The notes beneath the pieces were generated by a model. The model searched no databases. It was not told the DNA's origin and saw nothing but the letters and a program-made list of their open reading frames with translations. DNA of 64,000 bases from CAYMCO01 sp964388955 (lineage in GTDB: Bacteria > Chloroflexota > Anaerolineae > Anaerolineales > E44-bin32): contig CAYMCO010000010.1 in NCBI GenBank assembly GCA_964388955.1, positions 62,001 to 126,000 of the forward strand, written 5' to 3'. Positions 49,705 through 58,215 of this stretch are shown piece by piece (position 1 is the stretch's first letter; the number at the start of each line of letters is the position of its first letter). The translations under genes and the position numbers were made by a program.

Positions 49705-49877
49705 AATGCCCGCACTCGTCGAATGAGCCGGTCGACGACTTCGGGGCCGGGCAGCGGCGCCACCCGCAGCTCCGGCATCTCGGCCCGGAATTGGGTCACC
49801 ATACGCTTTGCGGCTATGCGCATTTTGAGTTCCATCCGGCGATCCTGCTCGAAGAGCTTTCCCTCTCTCTTTTTCAC
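49701..49877 (-). CDS. Small basic protein of the dcw cluster (58 aa), unknown
   Basis: A short frame hidden between murC and murB. The start is GTG with GGGAGG 7 nt upstream and only 3 nt after the murC stop, and the TGA overlaps the murB GTG by 4 nt, so spacing on both sides is that of a real operon member. The protein is highly charged (begins VKKREGKLFEQDRRMELK), predicted mostly helical, with a Pro-rich turn (RVAPLPGPE) and a second short helix, and no membrane segment. I know no matching family. It may be a dcw-specific adaptor or a translational coupler. Confidence 0.75.
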   Translation of the reverse strand: MKKREGKLFEQDRRMELKMRIAAKRMVTQFRAEMPELRVAPLPGPEVVDRLIRRVRAL

Positions 49878-49880
49878 GAC

Positions 49881-51242
49881 CTAACCTCCCTGCCCCTGCT
49901 GCTGATGCGCCAGGAGCCGTTTCCCGACCTCATTTCCATCCCCCGCAGACAGTGTGATCACCACGCATGGGGGCTCCACGTGTTGCACGAGATATGCCGT
50001 GACCGCCTCTATCCCGCTGATGAAGCGCACATGCGGGTGAACGATGGCCTCCGCCACGCGCCGTCCGTCCATGCCGGGCAACGGCGACTCGCGAGCCGCG
50101 TAGATCTCCAAGACGATCACCTCGTCCGCATCCGAAAACGCACCCGCCAGGTCGCCCAAGAGGGCCTTCGTCCGCGAATAGGTATGCGGCTGGAAGACTG
50201 CCCATAATCGGGCGGAGCCGTAGCGCGCCCTCGCCGCGCGCAGGGTGGCGCGAATCTCGGTCGGGTGGTGAGCGTAATCATCCACAACCGTGACCCCACC
50301 CGCGGATCCGAGCACCTGGAAGCGACGACCTACGGGCTGAAATGCGGGCAGTTCGCGCCGGACGAGATCCAACGACACGCCCACCTCCGCCATCACCCCC
50401 AACAGTGCAAGCGAGTTGACCACGTTGTGGGCACCGGGCAGTCCGATCTCGAATCGACCGACCGGATCACCTTGATGGCTCACCGAGAAGGTCATGCCGC
50501 CCTTCGGCGTCGTCTCGATACCCCCCGCCCGCCAGTCCGCCCTGGCAGATCGGCCGTAGGTGACCCCCGATGGCGTCTCAGAAAGCAATGCGGCCGCCCC
50601 GGGATCGTCAATGCAGATCACCAATCGCTTTGTGGCTCGCCGCGCAAACTCTCGGAAGGCGCGGGCATAATCCTCCCGGGTCGGGTAGCAGTCGGGATGA
50701 TCGTGCTCGACATTGGTGATCACCGCGATCTCCGGATTCAGCCCCAAGAAAGCGCCATCGTATTCATCGGCCTCGATCACGAAGAACTCCCCCTCGCCGG
50801 CGTGGCCGTTGCCTCCCAGGGCGTCCACCCATCCGCCCAAGATGAAACCGGGCGCAAGCCCTGCCCGGGTCATCAGCCAGGCGATCATGGCGCTGGTGGT
50901 CGTCTTTCCGTGCGTGCCGGCGACGGCGATCGTCCGCTTTCCGGCTGTCAGATCTCCCAGAAAGTCCGCGCGCCGTACGGTCCGGATGCCTGCCTCCAGC
51001 GCGGCCTTCACCTCCGGGTTGTCCTCCGGCACCGCCGACGACACCACCACCAGATCGGCCCCCTTGACGTTCTCCTCCCGATGTCCGATGCGGACCGGAA
51101 TGCCGGCCGCTTCAAGCTCACGGGCGTAGATGGAACGGCGAAGATCCGAACCGGTCACGACGTCGCCTCGCTCATGCAGCACGCGGGCGATGGCAGACAG
51201 CCCGGCGCCGCCGATTCCAATAAGATGCACGTGCCGCTTCAC
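49881..51242 (-). CDS. murC: UDP-N-acetylmuramate--L-alanine ligase
   Basis: Adds the first amino acid of the stem peptide, 453 aa. MKRHVHLIGIGGAGLSAIARVL, the ATP loop VAGTHGKTTTSAMIAWL, EADEYDGAFLGLNPEIAVITNVEHDHPDCY and VVDDYAHHPTEIRATLRAAR are all canonical. Overlaps cvpA by 4 nt and is followed 3 nt later by the 58-aa gene. Confidence 0.97.
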   Translation of the reverse strand: MKRHVHLIGIGGAGLSAIARVLHERGDVVTGSDLRRSIYARELEAAGIPVRIGHREENVKGADLVVVSSAVPEDNPEVKAALEAGIRTVRRADFLGDLTAGKRTIAVAGTHGKTTTSAMIAWLMTRAGLAPGFILGGWVDALGGNGHAGEGEFFVIEADEYDGAFLGLNPEIAVITNVEHDHPDCYPTREDYARAFREFARRATKRLVICIDDPGAAALLSETPSGVTYGRSARADWRAGGIETTPKGGMTFSVSHQGDPVGRFEIGLPGAHNVVNSLALLGVMAEVGVSLDLVRRELPAFQPVGRRFQVLGSAGGVTVVDDYAHHPTEIRATLRAARARYGSARLWAVFQPHTYSRTKALLGDLAGAFSDADEVIVLEIYAARESPLPGMDGRRVAEAIVHPHVRFISGIEAVTAYLVQHVEPPCVVITLSAGDGNEVGKRLLAHQQQGQGG

Positions 51243-51772
51243 ACGAACACCACAATTACGAACACAAACACCAAACCCACCGCAAAATAGATCTGTGGGG
51301 CCATCAGCACATTGGGGGGCAGCATGGCGACCACCTCAGCCACTCGGGCTGCCAGCTCAGAGCCATCCGTGGGCTGGATGATCAGATCAGTGGGATATCC
51401 AAGATTGTGCAGATACGCCCAAAGCGATCCCACCAGCAAGTAGCCGTTCAGCCCGCCCATCACCACTCCCAGGAGCACATCCTGCAGCCGCTCGCGCGCC
51501 ACCTTCTCACGAATTCCATGGATGGTGGGGGTTTGATAGCCAAAGAAGGCCAAGAGCATGATCAGGCCGCCCCGGATCAGGAATTGGGTATCGGCAGGCT
51601 GCATGGCGAGCGCATTTCCGTACGCCGCCACATAGTTCTGCAGAATGGCGTTGATGAACAGGCCCAGGACAACGGCGCTGGTGACCAGCAGCTCCTTCGC
51701 CCAGCCCCGCATCGCGCCGACAGCAGCGAACAGGAAAATGAATGTGTAGAAGACCGTTATGAGGCTAACCAT
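51239..51772 (-). CDS. CvpA-like membrane protein
   Basis: 177-aa protein with four or more hydrophobic segments. LITVFYTFIFLFAAVGAMRGWAKELLVTSAVVLGLF resembles the N-terminus of CvpA/colicin V production family proteins; the last helix ends directly at the C-terminus (FAVGLVFVFVIVVFV). AGGAGG lies 7 nt before the ATG at 51772, which overlaps murG by 8 nt. A CvpA-type gene between murG and murC is not part of the usual dcw set; it may support wall synthesis or septum membranes. Family call is moderate. Confidence 0.65.
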   Translation of the reverse strand: MVSLITVFYTFIFLFAAVGAMRGWAKELLVTSAVVLGLFINAILQNYVAAYGNALAMQPADTQFLIRGGLIMLLAFFGYQTPTIHGIREKVARERLQDVLLGVVMGGLNGYLLVGSLWAYLHNLGYPTDLIIQPTDGSELAARVAEVVAMLPPNVLMAPQIYFAVGLVFVFVIVVFV

Positions 51773-52865
51773 GGGGTCGCCTCCTGCATTCGGGGAGGGC
51801 GAGCAGCGCCTCCCCAATGATGGCGGCCGCCTCCGGCTTGGCCATCTCGCTCGCCGCCCTGCCCATGGCCTGAAGGCGCGCGGGATCCTGGATCAGGCCG
51901 AGGATCGTCGGCAGCAGTCGCGCATCCAATTCGGCATCCGGGAGAACCACCGCCGCCCCGCGACGGGCCAGATGCTGGGCGTTGGTCTGCTGGTAGCGCC
52001 AAGCATACGGATACGGGACAAGGACGGCGGGCAGCCCGAAGAGCGGGTATTCGCCCAGCGTCGAAGCTCCCGCCCGGGAGATGACAAGGTCGGCGGCGGC
52101 CAGGGCCGCCCCCATGCGTTCGTGCAAATAGGGGAAGGGATGATAGGCCGTCTCCAAATGTCGCGGGAGTCGTCCGCGGACGGCGGTAGCTTCGGACCAG
52201 TTCGACACACCTGTGATGTGGACAACCTGCAGATGAAGGAGCATATCCCGCAGCCCCGCCCACAGCGCCTGATTGATGGATTGCGCGCCGCGGCTGCCGC
52301 CCATCGCCAGCAGAATCGGGCGGCCGGGTTCCAGATCCAACGCCTGCAGAGCCCGACGTTTGTCGGTCTCTCGAAGCTGTTGGCGAGTTGGATAACCTGT
52401 GACCACAACCTTATGCCTCTGCCCGTAGAATTGGCGCGACTCCTCTGTTGATAGGAAGATCCGTTGGCACCGCCGCGAGATTACGCGCGCAGCCAATCCC
52501 GGCTCGATATCCGGGACGAACAGCCCCATTGGGGTTGTCCAATCTGCGAGCGCCACAGGTACGCCGACGTAACCGCCGGTGAAGAAAACCACATCCGGCC
52601 GATACTCTCGCAGGATGGCGCGCGCCCGCCAGATTCCGCGCAACAAGCTGGCAAGATTCCCCGGCAGCCTCGAGGGGCTCACGCCGTGCACGCCGGCGGC
52701 CGGGATGCTCCTGAAGGGGATTCCGGCACGCTGGACGAGCTCCGCCTCCATGCCACCTTCCCCGCCAACCCAGAGCACCTCAACCCGCTCTCCCAGGGCG
52801 TCGACCACGGCCAACGCGGGATACACGCCTCCGCCTGTTCCGCCCGCTGACACCAATACCCGCAC
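51765..52865 (-). CDS. murG: UDP-GlcNAc--lipid I N-acetylglucosaminyltransferase
   Basis: Makes lipid II on the inner membrane face, 366 aa. VRVLVSAGGTGGGVYPALAV (with Gly where many have His in GGTGGH), FFTGGYVGVPVALA, GGSRGAQSINQAL and ISRAGASTLGEYPLFGLPAVLVPYPYA are family blocks. The GTG at 52865 has GGGAGA five nt upstream and must be near the true start because the glycine loop follows at once. Its first 86 nt overlap the end of ftsW in another frame. Confidence 0.95.
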   Translation of the reverse strand: MRVLVSAGGTGGGVYPALAVVDALGERVEVLWVGGEGGMEAELVQRAGIPFRSIPAAGVHGVSPSRLPGNLASLLRGIWRARAILREYRPDVVFFTGGYVGVPVALADWTTPMGLFVPDIEPGLAARVISRRCQRIFLSTEESRQFYGQRHKVVVTGYPTRQQLRETDKRRALQALDLEPGRPILLAMGGSRGAQSINQALWAGLRDMLLHLQVVHITGVSNWSEATAVRGRLPRHLETAYHPFPYLHERMGAALAAADLVISRAGASTLGEYPLFGLPAVLVPYPYAWRYQQTNAQHLARRGAAVVLPDAELDARLLPTILGLIQDPARLQAMGRAASEMAKPEAAAIIGEALLALPECRRRPHG

Positions 52866-54018
52866 TGATTTCTCCCGGTCGCGATTCGCGCATATTGTGG
52901 CGCGAAACCGCGAGCAATATCCCCACGCCTGTGAGCGTGGTGACCAAACTCGAGCCCCCATAGCTGAAGAATGGGAGCGCATTCCCTGCAAAGGGGAGCA
53001 GCCCCAGCAATACCGACATATTCACCATGGCCTCCAGGCTGATCCAAAAGGTGATCCCGCTCGCGAGCAGCATCCCCAGCTTCGAGCGCGAAGCCATGGC
53101 GATCCGAAAACCCCGCCAGAAGAGCATCCAGAACAAGACAAGCACCGTCAGCACACCTACCAGGCCCAGTTCTTCACCCAGAACGGCGTACACGCTGTCC
53201 GTGTGCGGCGCGGGCAGCAAGCCGAATTTCTCCCGGCTGGCGCCCAGACCTTGCCCGATCAGCCCTCCATTGTAGAAAGCCTGGAGGGCATGCTGGACGT
53301 GATAGGAAGCCTGATCGATGTCCACGAGCCCGGCCAGGAAAGCATCCCAGCGCGCCTGCCCGGTCTTGTTTACTCGCACAAGCAGGTAGCCAATGGCGCC
53401 GCTCCCCAAGGTGATGAGGATGGTCTGAGAAAACCGGGCTCCGGCGAGCACGAACATTGTCATGGCAACGATCACGATGGTGAACGCGGCGCTCAAGTCC
53501 GGCTGGAGCAGGATGAGGCCCGCGACAACCCCGATGATCAGCATCAAGGGGATAAAGCCGTACCCCCAATCCGACAATCGATCTTCTTTGGATTCCATCC
53601 ACACCGACAGATAGATGATCAGCGCCAGCTTCGCCATCTCGGAGGGCTGCACCGAACCTCCCAAGAACGCCCTTCGCGGCCCGAGCCCCGGCGCCACCAG
53701 CAGTACAATTGCCAACGCGATGATCGTAAACAGGATGATCGGCAGCGCCAGGGAGCGCCAAATCTTCAACGGCAGACGGGCCGCAATCAGCATCGCCACT
53801 AGGCCGATCCCCAGGTTGCTCAATTGGCGCCGAAAAATGGCGTTTGGATCGTCATACATCCGCCAGGAAATGTCCCAACTGGAGGAGTAGACCATCACCA
53901 GGCCAATCACAACCAGGATCAACGCCAGCACAAGCAGCCAGGGATCGAATCCGAGGCGCTGCAGTCGCTTGGCGAGAGAGGCACCGGGGGCCGTCCCCGC
54001 CATTACGCGCTCACTCAT
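52780..54018 (-). CDS. ftsW: Lipid II polymerase/divisome protein FtsW
   Basis: SEDS glycosyltransferase, 412 aa, about ten membrane helices. VMVYSSSWDISWR, GSVQPSEMAKLALIIYLSVWM, GFIPLMLIIGVVAGLILLQPDLS, the catalytic-loop region and FAGNALPFFSYGGSSLVTTL are canonical. After the last helix (LAVSRHN) there is a 35-residue Arg/Gly-rich tail (RRRRVSRVGRGRRPG) encoded across the start of murG. ATGA overlap with murD. Confidence 0.97.
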   Translation of the reverse strand: MSERVMAGTAPGASLAKRLQRLGFDPWLLVLALILVVIGLVMVYSSSWDISWRMYDDPNAIFRRQLSNLGIGLVAMLIAARLPLKIWRSLALPIILFTIIALAIVLLVAPGLGPRRAFLGGSVQPSEMAKLALIIYLSVWMESKEDRLSDWGYGFIPLMLIIGVVAGLILLQPDLSAAFTIVIVAMTMFVLAGARFSQTILITLGSGAIGYLLVRVNKTGQARWDAFLAGLVDIDQASYHVQHALQAFYNGGLIGQGLGASREKFGLLPAPHTDSVYAVLGEELGLVGVLTVLVLFWMLFWRGFRIAMASRSKLGMLLASGITFWISLEAMVNMSVLLGLLPFAGNALPFFSYGGSSLVTTLTGVGILLAVSRHNMRESRPGEISAGIGVSGRNRRRRVSRVGRGRRPGRAG

Positions 54019-55427
54019 AGCGCTTCGACCAGCTCCATGAACCGTTCTCCTCGCTCCACAAAATCGGTGAATTCGTCATAGCTCGTGCCGCCCGGTGCGA
54101 GCAGGACCACATCGCCGCGCTGTGCGACGCTGGCGGCCGCTTCCACAGCGGACTCCAGATCCGGGCACACGGCGATGCTGAAGGGCCGCTCCCGGCCGCC
54201 CGCGCGCGAGACTGCATCGAGGATCAGCCCGGCCGCCTCCCCGAAGAGGATCAGGTGATCCACTCGCTGCGATACCAAATCGGCAAACCCTTCCCAGGGA
54301 AGATCCTTGTCCCTCCCACCCGCCAATAGGACCAGCGGCTCTTCGAAGGAACGGATGGCTGCGATCGTGCGTTCGGGCGCAGTGGCAATCGAGTCGTTCA
54401 CCCAGGTGACACCCCCAAGCTCTCTCACCACCTGCAGGCGGTGTTCCACGCCTGTGAAGCCCTGAATGGCCCCCCGCATGGCCGTGATAGAGATCCCCGC
54501 TGCGGCGCCAGCGGCGCACGCCGCCGCCACGTTCAACAGATTGTGCGCGCCGCGCAGTCTGATATCCGTGAGGGGGCACACCTCCTTGCGGTCCGCCTGC
54601 CATTGGAGCCATATCTTGCTGCCGCCAACGAAAGCGCCATCGATTTCCGGCCTCCGGCCAGTCCCGAATGCAATCACCTTACCCGCTGCAGCCGTCCGGA
54701 GTGACCAAGCGATGGGATCGTCCATCCCCAACACCGCGGTATCGCCGGGCGCCTGGAAGCGCAGGATTCGCGCCTTGGCCGCGGTGTACGCATCCATAGT
54801 CTTGTGCCGATCCAGGTGGTTGGGAGTGATATTCAGCACCACGGCGATTTCCGGGCTCGTGGTCATCAGCTCAAGTTGGAAGGAGGAAAGCTCCATGATT
54901 ACCAGATCCCTGGGCTGCATGGACACCAGATCTGAGATGAGTGGGTTGCCGATATTGCCGCCCACCCAGACTCTCCGATCGGAGTCCGCCATGGCGCGCC
55001 TGGCCATCTCCCCCAGCAAAGCCGTGGTGGTGGTCTTGCCGGCGGAACCAGTGATTCCGATCACGGGCGCGGAGCTTCTCTCGATGAAAAGCTGCGCGTC
55101 GTTCGTGACCGCCACGCCCGCTTCTTGCGCCGCCTCGACAATGGGGATATCAAAGGGAATTCCACCTGACAGGCAGAGCAGATCCGCCCGCTTGAGCATC
55201 CCGAAGGGGTGCGCTCCGAAGACGTACTCCAACGGTAGATCCTCCAATTCGGATTGCGTCTCGCGCATCGCCGCGGCCGGCTTCAAGTCACTGACAATGA
55301 CCTGCGCCCCTCGCTCGCCGAAAAAACGCGCCAGGGCTTTGCCCTGCCGGGCGAGACCGAGGATCACGACTCGCTTGCCGGACCACTCCGCCTGGACGGA
55401 GTCCACTTGCGAGAGGCGGCTTGGCAT
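54015..55427 (-). CDS. murD: UDP-N-acetylmuramoylalanine--D-glutamate ligase
   Basis: Adds D-Glu to the stem peptide, 470 aa. KRVVILGLARQGKALARF, the ATP loop GITGSAGKTTTTALLGEM, LELSSFQLELM-type (MELSSFQLELM), NITPNHLDRHKTMDAY and GGRDKDLPW are all MurD features. ATG 55427 lies 2 nt after the stop of the 86-aa gene; its ribosome-binding site is weak, suggesting reinitiation. Confidence 0.96.
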   Translation of the reverse strand: MPSRLSQVDSVQAEWSGKRVVILGLARQGKALARFFGERGAQVIVSDLKPAAAMRETQSELEDLPLEYVFGAHPFGMLKRADLLCLSGGIPFDIPIVEAAQEAGVAVTNDAQLFIERSSAPVIGITGSAGKTTTTALLGEMARRAMADSDRRVWVGGNIGNPLISDLVSMQPRDLVIMELSSFQLELMTTSPEIAVVLNITPNHLDRHKTMDAYTAAKARILRFQAPGDTAVLGMDDPIAWSLRTAAAGKVIAFGTGRRPEIDGAFVGGSKIWLQWQADRKEVCPLTDIRLRGAHNLLNVAAACAAGAAAGISITAMRGAIQGFTGVEHRLQVVRELGGVTWVNDSIATAPERTIAAIRSFEEPLVLLAGGRDKDLPWEGFADLVSQRVDHLILFGEAAGLILDAVSRAGGRERPFSIAVCPDLESAVEAAASVAQRGDVVLLAPGGTSYDEFTDFVERGERFMELVEAL

Positions 55428-55429
55428 CA

Positions 55430-55690
55430 CTATGCGGCGGCCTTCTGAGGCCTGGCTTCGCTTCGTTGATCCTCCTCGATGCCAATCCAATAGTGGTTCG
55501 GCATCACCGAGCGTGCGGCCCGCAATTCCACTCCGGCCACGAGCCCCTCGCCCCCATTGAGCGTATCGGGGTGCGCCAGGCAGACCGTCGCTCTGCGGCC
55601 ATACTTGGATTCATAGTGGCTCACGGCACGCGATACCTTTTCCTTCAACCCGCTGGCGCTATCGTCGAACCAGAGCATTCCGATCTCCAT
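55430..55690 (-). CDS. Conserved-looking 86-aa protein of the dcw cluster, unknown
   Basis: Small soluble protein between mraY and murD. The ATG at 55690 has GGAGG 7 nt upstream and the stop lies 2 nt before murD. MEIGMLWFDDSASGLKEKV opens it, followed by an amphipathic helix with HYESKYG, then CLAHPDTL, a GVELRAARSVMPNHYWIGI strand region and a polar tail. The pattern (short mixed alpha/beta domain) resembles small proteins I associate with Chloroflexota genomes, but I cannot name a family or function. Translational coupling suggests a role linked to MurD or precursor supply. Confidence 0.75.
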   Translation of the reverse strand: MEIGMLWFDDSASGLKEKVSRAVSHYESKYGRRATVCLAHPDTLNGGEGLVAGVELRAARSVMPNHYWIGIEEDQRSEARPQKAAA

Positions 55691-55790
55691 TGCCAAGCCT
55701 CCTTCTAGCCCTCCGTCTAATCAAGGCCATCGTGCGGGCGCGGGATGCAGCGCCCGCACGGACAACCTGCCCAAATGAGTTGGCGAAGCA

Positions 55791-56786
55791 CTATATCAGT
55801 GCCAACGCAATCCCCACCATGGCTGCCATGAGTTCCACCAGCCAGAACCGTTGCACCACTTGAGTTTCGCTCCATCCGATCAACTCGAAGTGATGGTGAA
55901 GCGGAGCCATCTTAAATAACCTGCGGCCCTTGGTCAGCCGGAAATACCCCACCTGCAGCACCACGCTCAGGGCATCGCTTGTCGGGATCAGGGCGATGAT
56001 CGGCAGCAGAATCCAGTGGCCGGTCATGAAGCCGACGACGGCGAGTGTCGCTCCCAAAGAAAGCGATCCTGTATCCCCCATAAAGAGCTCCGCCGGGTGC
56101 ACGTTGTACCAAAGGAAAGCGAACACCGCGCCCACAACGGTGAAACAGAAACGCACCAGGAACACCTGTTTCTGCAAGATGGCCACCGCGCCCAACGCCA
56201 CAAACGCAGTGGCTACAATCAACCCGGCCAGCCCATCCAGCCCGTCGCTTAGATTGACCGCGTTGCTCATGCTGACGATCACGAACGTGGCGATGGGCAC
56301 ATACCAGACCCCGAGCGGAATCTCGAAGGGCACGTTCGGCAAGTACATCTCGGGAGCATCGAGCACGTACCGCAGCACGAGGGCCGCCGCCAACGCGATG
56401 ACGATCTGCGACGGGAATTTCCATCGGGCGCGCATTCCCCGGCCCCGTCCGATGCCCCGCAAGCCGAGCCAATCGTCCAACGCGCCGAGAAGCGCGAATG
56501 CCGCCATCACCCCCATCGGTAGCAGGATCGACTTTCCAATCACGTTCAGTTCGCTGCGGAGGGAGACGATGTTCAAGACGCCCGTGATCAGCAAGACGGG
56601 GAGCACGATCAACCAGCCGCCCATGGTGGGCGTACCCTGCTTCGTGAAATGCCGCCTAGGCCCCTCAATGCGTATCTGCTTGCCCACGTGCAATCGCTTG
56701 AGAATCTCGATCAGCGGTCCGCCCCAGATCACGGTGATCACGAATGTGATCCCCGCCAGTGAGAGCGCCATCGCACTTTCGCTCAT
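55791..56786 (-). CDS. mraY: Phospho-N-acetylmuramoyl-pentapeptide transferase
   Basis: Transfers phospho-MurNAc-pentapeptide to undecaprenyl phosphate (lipid I), 331 aa with about ten membrane helices. GTPTMGGWLIVLPVL, ALLGALDDWLGL (Asp pair), NAVNLSDGLDGLAGL, FMGDTGSLSLGATLA and the His-rich APLHHHFELIGWSE loop are conserved. ATGA overlap with murF. A 100-nt gap follows before the 86-aa gene. Confidence 0.97.
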   Translation of the reverse strand: MSESAMALSLAGITFVITVIWGGPLIEILKRLHVGKQIRIEGPRRHFTKQGTPTMGGWLIVLPVLLITGVLNIVSLRSELNVIGKSILLPMGVMAAFALLGALDDWLGLRGIGRGRGMRARWKFPSQIVIALAAALVLRYVLDAPEMYLPNVPFEIPLGVWYVPIATFVIVSMSNAVNLSDGLDGLAGLIVATAFVALGAVAILQKQVFLVRFCFTVVGAVFAFLWYNVHPAELFMGDTGSLSLGATLAVVGFMTGHWILLPIIALIPTSDALSVVLQVGYFRLTKGRRLFKMAPLHHHFELIGWSETQVVQRFWLVELMAAMVGIALALI

Positions 56787-58210
56787 GCTTCTTCCTCGAG
56801 CTCGTCCACAATCAGATCCAACTGAATGCCTCGTGATGCCTTAATGAGCACAACATCCTGGGGCTCAATCCTCGCCCGCAGCAGCTCCAGCGCCGCCGCA
56901 GCGTCTTCCACCCGCTCCACATGGGAGGGATCCATCCCTGCCAGAACCGCCTCCTCGGCAATCCATCTCGCGCGCTCCCCGACCGCGATCAACAGATCTG
57001 CAACCTCCGCCGCCCGCGCGCCAACCAGACGGTGGCCCTCCTCCTCGTAGCTCCCGAGCTCCAGCATGTCACCCAGCACGGCGACTTTGCGGCCGTCGAG
57101 ATCTTCGAGAAGGTTCAGGGCGGCGATCACGGAGGGCGGCGCGGCGTTGTACGTATCATCCAGGATCATGGATCCCCGGGGCCCCGGTACCGCCACCAGC
57201 CGGAGCTGACTTTGGGTTCCCTGCAGCCCCCCTACGATCTCCTGCCAGGAGAGATTCTCCACCAGGCCGACCGCGGCAGCCCTCAGGGCGGTATGCACGG
57301 AATGCCGCCCCAGAAGCGGGACGCGCACAAATACCGTCTCCCCCTCATAGTGCAGAACGAACCGGATTCCCTCCAACCCCAGGCCCTCGATCTCGCCCGC
57401 CCGGAGATCCGCGGCGGGCGACAGCCCATAGTAGAACACCCGCGCTTCGGTATTGTTCGCCATGGCGCGCACCAGAAATTCGTCATAGTTCAGGATGGCG
57501 ATCCCTTGGGGCGCAGGCGGCAGGCTCTCCACCAGCTCCGTCTTCCCGGCGATGATGGCTTCCAGGGTGCCGGCGCGCTCCAGATGCACCTGGCTCACGT
57601 TGGTCACCACGCCGATGGCTGGCTGGGCGATCTCACACAGAAGGCGAATCTCGCCCGGCACGTAGAACCCCATCTCCAACACAGCATGGGTGTGAGCTCC
57701 GGTGGCGCCCAGCAGGCTCAAGGGGAGCCCGATCTCGTTATTGAGGTTCCCCGGGCTGCGAATGGTGCGGTAGCGTTGAGAGAGAACATCGGCGATCAAT
57801 TCCTTGCTGGTCGACTTGCCCACGCTCCCAGTGATCCCCACCACCGTGATTTCCAACTGCCGCCGCCAATGGGAGGCGATTTGCTGCAGCCCCTTGAGCG
57901 TGTTTTCCACCCTCAGACAGGCGGGAAAATTCAGGTCGCTGATGGCGACCGGAGCGCCCGGTTGGCGGAGATCGATCACCGGGCGATCTGTTTCAACAGG
58001 CTGATCGATCAGCGCCAAGATGGCGCCATGAGCGAAGGCCTCCCCGACAAACTCATGGCCGTCCGCTTTTTCCCCAGGCAGGGCGATGAACAGGGAATCC
58101 GGCTTCGCCTGCCGCGAATCAATGACCACCTCGGAAATCGGGCGGCGCCCCTCGAATCCTGTTCCGCCCAATCCATCGATCACGTCCGACAGGCTCAATC
58201 TGGAAACCAT
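56783..58210 (-). CDS. murF: UDP-N-acetylmuramoyl-tripeptide--D-alanyl-D-alanine ligase
   Basis: Adds D-Ala-D-Ala to the stem peptide, 475 aa. GITGSVGKSTSKELIADVL, RSPGNLNNEIGLPLSLL, VLEMGFYVPGEIRLL, GVVTNVSQVHLERAGTLEAI and DDTYNAAPPSVIAAL identify MurF rather than MurE. Start either ATG 58210 (GGTGAG just upstream) or GTG 58219, which would give the GTGA overlap with ftsI common in this cluster. The gene normally found between ftsI and murF, murE, is absent. Confidence 0.95.
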   Translation of the reverse strand: MVSRLSLSDVIDGLGGTGFEGRRPISEVVIDSRQAKPDSLFIALPGEKADGHEFVGEAFAHGAILALIDQPVETDRPVIDLRQPGAPVAISDLNFPACLRVENTLKGLQQIASHWRRQLEITVVGITGSVGKSTSKELIADVLSQRYRTIRSPGNLNNEIGLPLSLLGATGAHTHAVLEMGFYVPGEIRLLCEIAQPAIGVVTNVSQVHLERAGTLEAIIAGKTELVESLPPAPQGIAILNYDEFLVRAMANNTEARVFYYGLSPAADLRAGEIEGLGLEGIRFVLHYEGETVFVRVPLLGRHSVHTALRAAAVGLVENLSWQEIVGGLQGTQSQLRLVAVPGPRGSMILDDTYNAAPPSVIAALNLLEDLDGRKVAVLGDMLELGSYEEEGHRLVGARAAEVADLLIAVGERARWIAEEAVLAGMDPSHVERVEDAAAALELLRARIEPQDVVLIKASRGIQLDLIVDELEEEA

Positions 58211-58215
58211 CGCGC

